The translations under genes and the position numbers were made by a program. A model generated the notes under the pieces. It was not told the origin of the DNA. It worked only from the letters and a program-made list of their open reading frames with translations, and did no database searches. From Thermus thermophilus HB8 (lineage in GTDB: Bacteria > Deinococcota > Deinococci > Deinococcales > Thermaceae), in assembly GCF_000091545.1 (NCBI RefSeq), contig NC_006461.1, positions 1,586,304-1,650,303 on the forward strand: 64,000 nucleotides of DNA, written 5' to 3'. Positions 60,834-64,000 of this stretch are shown piece after piece. Within the stretch, counting starts at the first letter, position 1. Each line of letters opens with the position of its first letter.

Positions 60834-61160
60834 CTACTTCTTGGGCATCATCTTGGCCATCATGGCCTCGAGGGTCTTCCGCTCCTCGTTCATGTGGCCG
60901 AAGGCCTTGCCCAAGGCCTTCAGGAAAAGGAAGAGCACCCCCAGGGCCTTCTGGACCTCGGGGTCGGAAAGCTGCTTGAAGAACCCGGCGAGGCCCACCC
61001 GGGGCGGGTCCTGCATCGCCTCCGGGGTGAAGGTCTCCGCGAGGCCCTTTTGCAGGGCCCCCGCCATCATGCCCACCGCGGCGGGTTCAATGCGGGAGAG
61101 GGGGTCCAAGACGTTCGCCCCGTGGGAGACGAGGCGGAGAAACTGGGGCTCCATGAGCAT
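60834..61160 (-). CDS. DUF1641 protein, probably N-terminally truncated
   Basis: The 108-residue frame (MLMEPQFLRLVSHGANVLDP ... PPRVGLAGFFKQLSDPEVQKALGVLFLFLKALGKAF) matches the C-terminal part of DUF1641 proteins, which occur next to sulfide:quinone oxidoreductase and formate dehydrogenase genes. Its first residues coincide with the end of an oxidoreductase fragment in another frame, so the normal start seems to have been removed by deletion. Confidence 0.65.
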   Translation of the reverse strand: MLMEPQFLRLVSHGANVLDPLSRIEPAAVGMMAGALQKGLAETFTPEAMQDPPRVGLAGFFKQLSDPEVQKALGVLFLFLKALGKAFGHMNEERKTLEAMMAKMMPKK

Positions 61161-61266
61161 CCCGGTCCACCAGGGTGACCTCCACCTCCTTCCCCAGAAG
61201 CCGCTTCACCTTGTTGGCCGCCACCAGGCCGCCGGAGCCACCGCCCAAAACCAGAACCCTCGTCAT
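61087..61266 (-). pseudogene. N-terminal remnant of a sulfide:quinone oxidoreductase-like flavoprotein
   Basis: A good ribosome-binding site (GGGAGGTGAAGG) and ATG at 61266 lead into MTRVLVLGGGSGGLVAANKV, KRLLGKEVEVTLVDRD, the FAD-binding beta-alpha-beta of SQR/NDH-II enzymes (about 380 residues when complete). After LVDRD, at about 61155, the similarity stops and the frame reads through DUF1641 DNA out of frame to a TGA at 61087. A deletion joining sqr to DUF1641 is inferred. Confidence 0.7.
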
Positions 61267-61349
61267 CCTTCACCTCCCGGATACGCGTACCGCGTACCCC
61301 TACTTCCAGGGTGAACCCGGGAGGCTTGTGAGGGTAGGTGCAAATGCCC

Positions 61350-62348
61350 CTACCCCCGCAGGCGGGCGGCGAAGAGGAGGCCGAGGCCCAAAAGCCCCAA
61401 GGCCTCCCCCACCCCAAACCCCCGCCCCAGGGCGGGGAGGAGGTACCAGGCGAGGTGCACCAGGCGGAAGAAGGCCACCCAAAGGGCGGCGGGGAGGAGG
61501 TAGCGGGCCTCCCGCTTGGGCAGGTTGGTGAGGAGGTAGAGGAAGGGAAGGAAGAAGCCCCCCACCACCCAGAAGGCGGCCACCTCGTCCCAATAACCTT
61601 GCAAGCGCTTCAGGTAGAACTCCACCTCGTGGGGGAAGTCCGCCCCCCAGACGATGATGAGGGCGGTGGCCTCCAGGTAGATCCAGACGATGGAGAGGGC
61701 GAGGAGGAGGTTGGTGTGGTTCTGGGCCTGGCCGCGGAGGGCGGCCGTGCCCTGCCTCGCCGCGAGGGCCACGGCCACGGCGAGGGCCAGGATGGCGGCG
61801 GAGAGGAGGACGATGCCCCCGTAGGAGGCGGAGTAGAAGTGGGCCTCGAGGCTCTTGAAGAGGTCAAAGGAGAGGAAGGTGCCCGCCACGAAGACCAAGG
61901 GCAGCCCCCAGGCCCCCACCTCCGCCCGGTACTCCCCGGGGCGGAGCCGGGAGAGGACGAAGGCGAAGAGGGCGAAAGAGAGGGCGTAGCGGAGGAACAG
62001 GAAAGGCGCGTTCAGGTAGGGGGCCCGGTGGAGCAAGACGGGGTCCAGGCTGGCCTCGGGCCTCGCCCAGGGGAAAAGCTCCGGGAGGAAAAGGAAGAAG
62101 GGGAGGCCCAGAAGCCCCATCAGGGGAAGGAGGCGGGCCAGGGGATAGAGGTAGGGCTCCAAAGGCAGGCCCCAGTGGCTCCTCAAGGCGTTGTGCAGGA
62201 GGAGGACGAGGAGGGCCCCCAAGGAGAGGAGGAGGAAGAAGGCGAAGGGGAAGTAGGCGGCGGGCGCGCCGAAGAGGAAGGCCGAGGCGTAGAGCAAAAG
62301 CCCCAGCACCCCCGGGGCCAGGCGGCTTGCCTCAATGGACCTCTGCAT
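61350..62348 (-). CDS. actF: Alternative complex III quinol-oxidising membrane subunit ActF
   Basis: The 332-residue protein (start MQRSIEASRLAPGVLGLLLY) has about ten membrane helices and the ActF patterns FLSFDLFKSLEAHFYSASYG, WIYLEATALIIVWGADFPHEVEFYLKR and LVHLAWYLLPALG. ActF and ActC are the paired NrfD-like membrane subunits of alternative complex III, a quinol:electron-acceptor oxidoreductase. It overlaps actE by 17 bases. Confidence 0.85.
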   Translation of the reverse strand: MQRSIEASRLAPGVLGLLLYASAFLFGAPAAYFPFAFFLLLSLGALLVLLLHNALRSHWGLPLEPYLYPLARLLPLMGLLGLPFFLFLPELFPWARPEASLDPVLLHRAPYLNAPFLFLRYALSFALFAFVLSRLRPGEYRAEVGAWGLPLVFVAGTFLSFDLFKSLEAHFYSASYGGIVLLSAAILALAVAVALAARQGTAALRGQAQNHTNLLLALSIVWIYLEATALIIVWGADFPHEVEFYLKRLQGYWDEVAAFWVVGGFFLPFLYLLTNLPKREARYLLPAALWVAFFRLVHLAWYLLPALGRGFGVGEALGLLGLGLLFAARLRG

Positions 62349-62844
62349 GCACCACCTCCTCAGGGCAGGCCTCCGAGAGGAGGCACCGCTTGATGTAGTG
62401 GGCGATGAGCCAGCGCTCCCGCTCGGGGATCCGGCTCTTATAAGGAAGCATGCGGCCAAAGCCGTTGGTGGCGGCGAAGTAGAAGTAGCCCTCGGGCTGG
62501 TCCCGCACGGCGGGGTCGTGGTAGGAGCGGGGCTTGGGCACGCCCAAGGGGATGGCCCTCCCGTCCCCTTCCCCCCTCACCCCGTGGCAGATGGCGCAGA
62601 AGCTCTGGTAGAGCGCCTTTCCCCGGAGGAGGTCCGCCTCGGTGAAGGCGTAGGGGTTTTCCGCAAAGCCCCCCTCGGGCTTGAGCCCAAGCCGCACCGC
62701 CTGGTCCAGGTTCTCCCCCAGGGCGACCCGGTCCTCGGGGAAGGCGAGGGGGAGGGGGCTTTCCCGGAAGGCCTTGACCTTGGGCTGGTCCCACATCCAG
62801 CCGCACCCGGAAAGGAGAAGGGCGAGCAAGAGAAGGCTACGCAC
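62332..62844 (-). CDS. actE: Alternative complex III monohaem cytochrome c subunit ActE
   Basis: The 170-residue protein has a lipoprotein signal (LLLLALLLSGC, lipidated Cys14), the haem c site SFCAICHGVRGEGDGRA and a downstream Met ligand candidate in FGRMLPYKSRIP. ActE carries electrons to the outer acceptor. It overlaps actD by 8 bases and actF by 17. Confidence 0.88.
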   Translation of the reverse strand: MRSLLLLALLLSGCGWMWDQPKVKAFRESPLPLAFPEDRVALGENLDQAVRLGLKPEGGFAENPYAFTEADLLRGKALYQSFCAICHGVRGEGDGRAIPLGVPKPRSYHDPAVRDQPEGYFYFAATNGFGRMLPYKSRIPERERWLIAHYIKRCLLSEACPEEVVHAEVH

Positions 62845-63355
62845 GCCGCACCTCCTCCACCTCCGCCCCTAAGGCCCGGAGGAGGTCCCGGGTGGCCTCC
62901 GGGTCAAACCGGGGATCGGTGGCGTAGACGAAGAGGGCGGGCCGGTCCACGAGGGCCTCCCGGTAGCGGGGGGCGAGGACGGCGGGGTGGGCGGCCAGGG
63001 GGAGGCCGTTCAGGTAGAGGAGGTAGAGGAAGATCCCCACGGTGATGGTGAGGATGGTGATCTCAAAGGTGACGGGGATGAAGGCGGGCCAGCCCAAAAG
63101 GGGCTTCCCCCCGGCGTTGTGGGGGTAGTCCAGGGTGGTGTAGACCTGGAGGAAGAGGCCGAGGCCCGCCCCCAAGACCCCCAGGAAGAAGGCCATCCAG
63201 GGGATGCGCTCGTCGTGGCCGTACACCGCCTCGAGGCCCTCCAACGGGGTCGGGGTGATGGCCTCCAGGTGGCGGTACCCCGCCTTCTTGAGGGCCTTTA
63301 AGGCCTCAAGAAGCTTCTCCTGCGCGTCAAAGTAGGCCATGTACCCGTACAGCAT
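62837..63355 (-). CDS. actD: Alternative complex III subunit ActD (DUF3341)
   Basis: The 172-residue protein starts MLYGYMAYFDAQEKLLEALK and has a ferredoxin-like soluble part (AGYRHLEAITPTPLEGL) and two membrane helices (about 52-72 and 95-115, with PAFIPVTFEITILT), the DUF3341 layout. ActD is a structural membrane subunit of the complex. It follows actC by 9 bases. Confidence 0.87.
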   Translation of the reverse strand: MLYGYMAYFDAQEKLLEALKALKKAGYRHLEAITPTPLEGLEAVYGHDERIPWMAFFLGVLGAGLGLFLQVYTTLDYPHNAGGKPLLGWPAFIPVTFEITILTITVGIFLYLLYLNGLPLAAHPAVLAPRYREALVDRPALFVYATDPRFDPEATRDLLRALGAEVEEVRRA

Positions 63356-63364
63356 GGCGCCTCC

Positions 63365-64000
63365 CTAGTGCTTCCTAAGCTTGTGGTAGAGGTGCAGCAT
63401 CTCCGCCACGGCGATGGGGGGGAAGAGGCGGATGAGGACCGCAAGGCCGAAGAGGAAGAAGCCCAGGGTGCCCAGGAAGAGGGTCCAGTCCACCCAGGTG
63501 GGGGAGTAGAGGTGGAAGTTTCCGGGGAGGAAGTCGTGGGAGAGGCTGATGACCACGATGACGAAGCGCTCCAGCCACATGCCCACGTTGGCCAAAATGG
63601 AGAAGACGAAAAGCCAGGCCACGTTCCTGCGGAACCTGGGGAACCAGAGGGTCTGGAGGAGGACCACGTTGATGAGCATCATGGCCCAGTAGTAGGGGGC
63701 GTAGGGCCCGGTCATGCGCCAAAGCTGCTGGGCCCACTCGGCGGGCTCCGCCGAGTACCAGGCGATGAAGATCTCCAAGAGGTAGGTGTAGGCCACCCCG
63801 AGGCCGCTGGCCAGGGTCACCTTGCCCATCCAGTCCAGGTGGCGCTCGGTGATGACCCCCTCGAGGCGGTACCACCTCCTCAAGGGGATGAGGAGGGTAA
63901 GGGCCATGGCGAAGCCGGAGTAGATGGCCCCGGCGGCGAAGAAGGGCGGGAAGAGGGTGAGGTGCCAGCCCGGCACCACCCCGTAGGCGAAGTCCATGCT
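63365..64000 (-). CDS. actC: Alternative complex III NrfD-like subunit ActC, C-terminal part (cut by window edge)
   Basis: The last 211 residues are visible, with five or six membrane helices: VVPGWHLTLFPPFFAAGAIYSG, YLLEIFIAWYSAEP, YAPYYWAMMLINVVLLQTLWF, ILANVGMWLERFVIVVISL and PTWVDWTLFLGTLGFF. These match the NrfD/PsrC-type subunit that holds a quinol site. The frame stays open past 64000, where the N-terminal half and probably actA/actB lie. Confidence 0.88.
   Translation of the reverse strand, partial: SMDFAYGVVPGWHLTLFPPFFAAGAIYSGFAMALTLLIPLRRWYRLEGVITERHLDWMGKVTLASGLGVAYTYLLEIFIAWYSAEPAEWAQQLWRMTGPYAPYYWAMMLINVVLLQTLWFPRFRRNVAWLFVFSILANVGMWLERFVIVVISLSHDFLPGNFHLYSPTWVDWTLFLGTLGFFLFGLAVLIRLFPPIAVAEMLHLYHKLRKH

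Noticed and set aside
61332..61355. GGGTAGG...CCTACCC inverted repeat at the end of actF as a terminator.
   Set aside because: The stem is only 7 bp with a 10-nt loop, overlaps the actF stop codon and has no U-run, so support is too weak.

Overview
The window is chromosomal DNA of a Thermus species and matches Thermus thermophilus. It is very GC-rich, strongly prefers G or C at third codon positions, has str and S10 ribosomal-protein genes joined in one run, carries a lone 1522-nt 16S rRNA gene without 23S/5S beside it, and encodes hallmark Thermus proteins (LysJ/LysK, a CsoR with a Cys-His-His copper site). Genes are packed tightly. Many start codons lie 5-9 bases after a TATAAT-like hexamer with no ribosome binding site, the signature of leaderless mRNAs.

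Layout. 1-9188: the str-S10 run on the minus strand (rpsL, rpsG, fusA, tuf, rpsJ, rplC, rplD, rplW, rplB, rpsS, rplV, rpsC, rplP, rpmC, start of rpsQ) behind a leader with three hairpins. 9.2-18.3 kb: an M20 peptidase, a YbaK-type editing protein, small unknowns, an amino-acid symporter, a DUF4388 protein, an esterase, a ZIP transporter behind a palindromic operator, sfsA, two serine tRNAs, an acyltransferase with its middle missing, and a SWIM zinc-finger protein. 18.3-27.8 kb: a radical SAM enzyme and Memo protein (the latter fused to a Uma2 nuclease through a 19-bp duplication), YjbQ, coproheme decarboxylase, MscS, a long coiled-coil protein, and the bifunctional (p)ppGpp enzyme.

28-40 kb is a copper island: copZ-csoR-copA behind a CsoR operator, a two-component system, CueP (frameshifted), a BNR protein, a DsbD/CcdA-like protein, a TlpA thioredoxin, a Met-rich PepSY-like protein, DUF302, CopB, and three SHOCT membrane proteins. 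One direct-repeat motif (CTTTAC-N5-CTTAAC) occurs three times, each just upstream of an island transcription unit, and is probably the site of the island's own response regulator.

40-64 kb: sufS-sufU, hydrolases, the pyrF-pyrE-membrane protein-gpsA operon, the orphan 16S rRNA gene with strong promoter, processing stem and tandem terminators, a PIG-L deacetylase, archease, plsX, trxA, an S1-domain protein, folK, and a mannose-type glycosyltransferase cluster. lysJ follows, behind a short Arg/Lys leader peptide and attenuator-like hairpin. A hicBA module sits between lysJ and lysK, with hicA open in frame into lysK. Then come a frameshifted diguanylate cyclase, a deletion scar joining a sulfide:quinone oxidoreductase-like N-terminus to DUF1641, and the alternative complex III genes actF, actE, actD and actC (cut by the window edge). 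The window holds an unusual number of broken or rearranged genes for such a compact chromosome.
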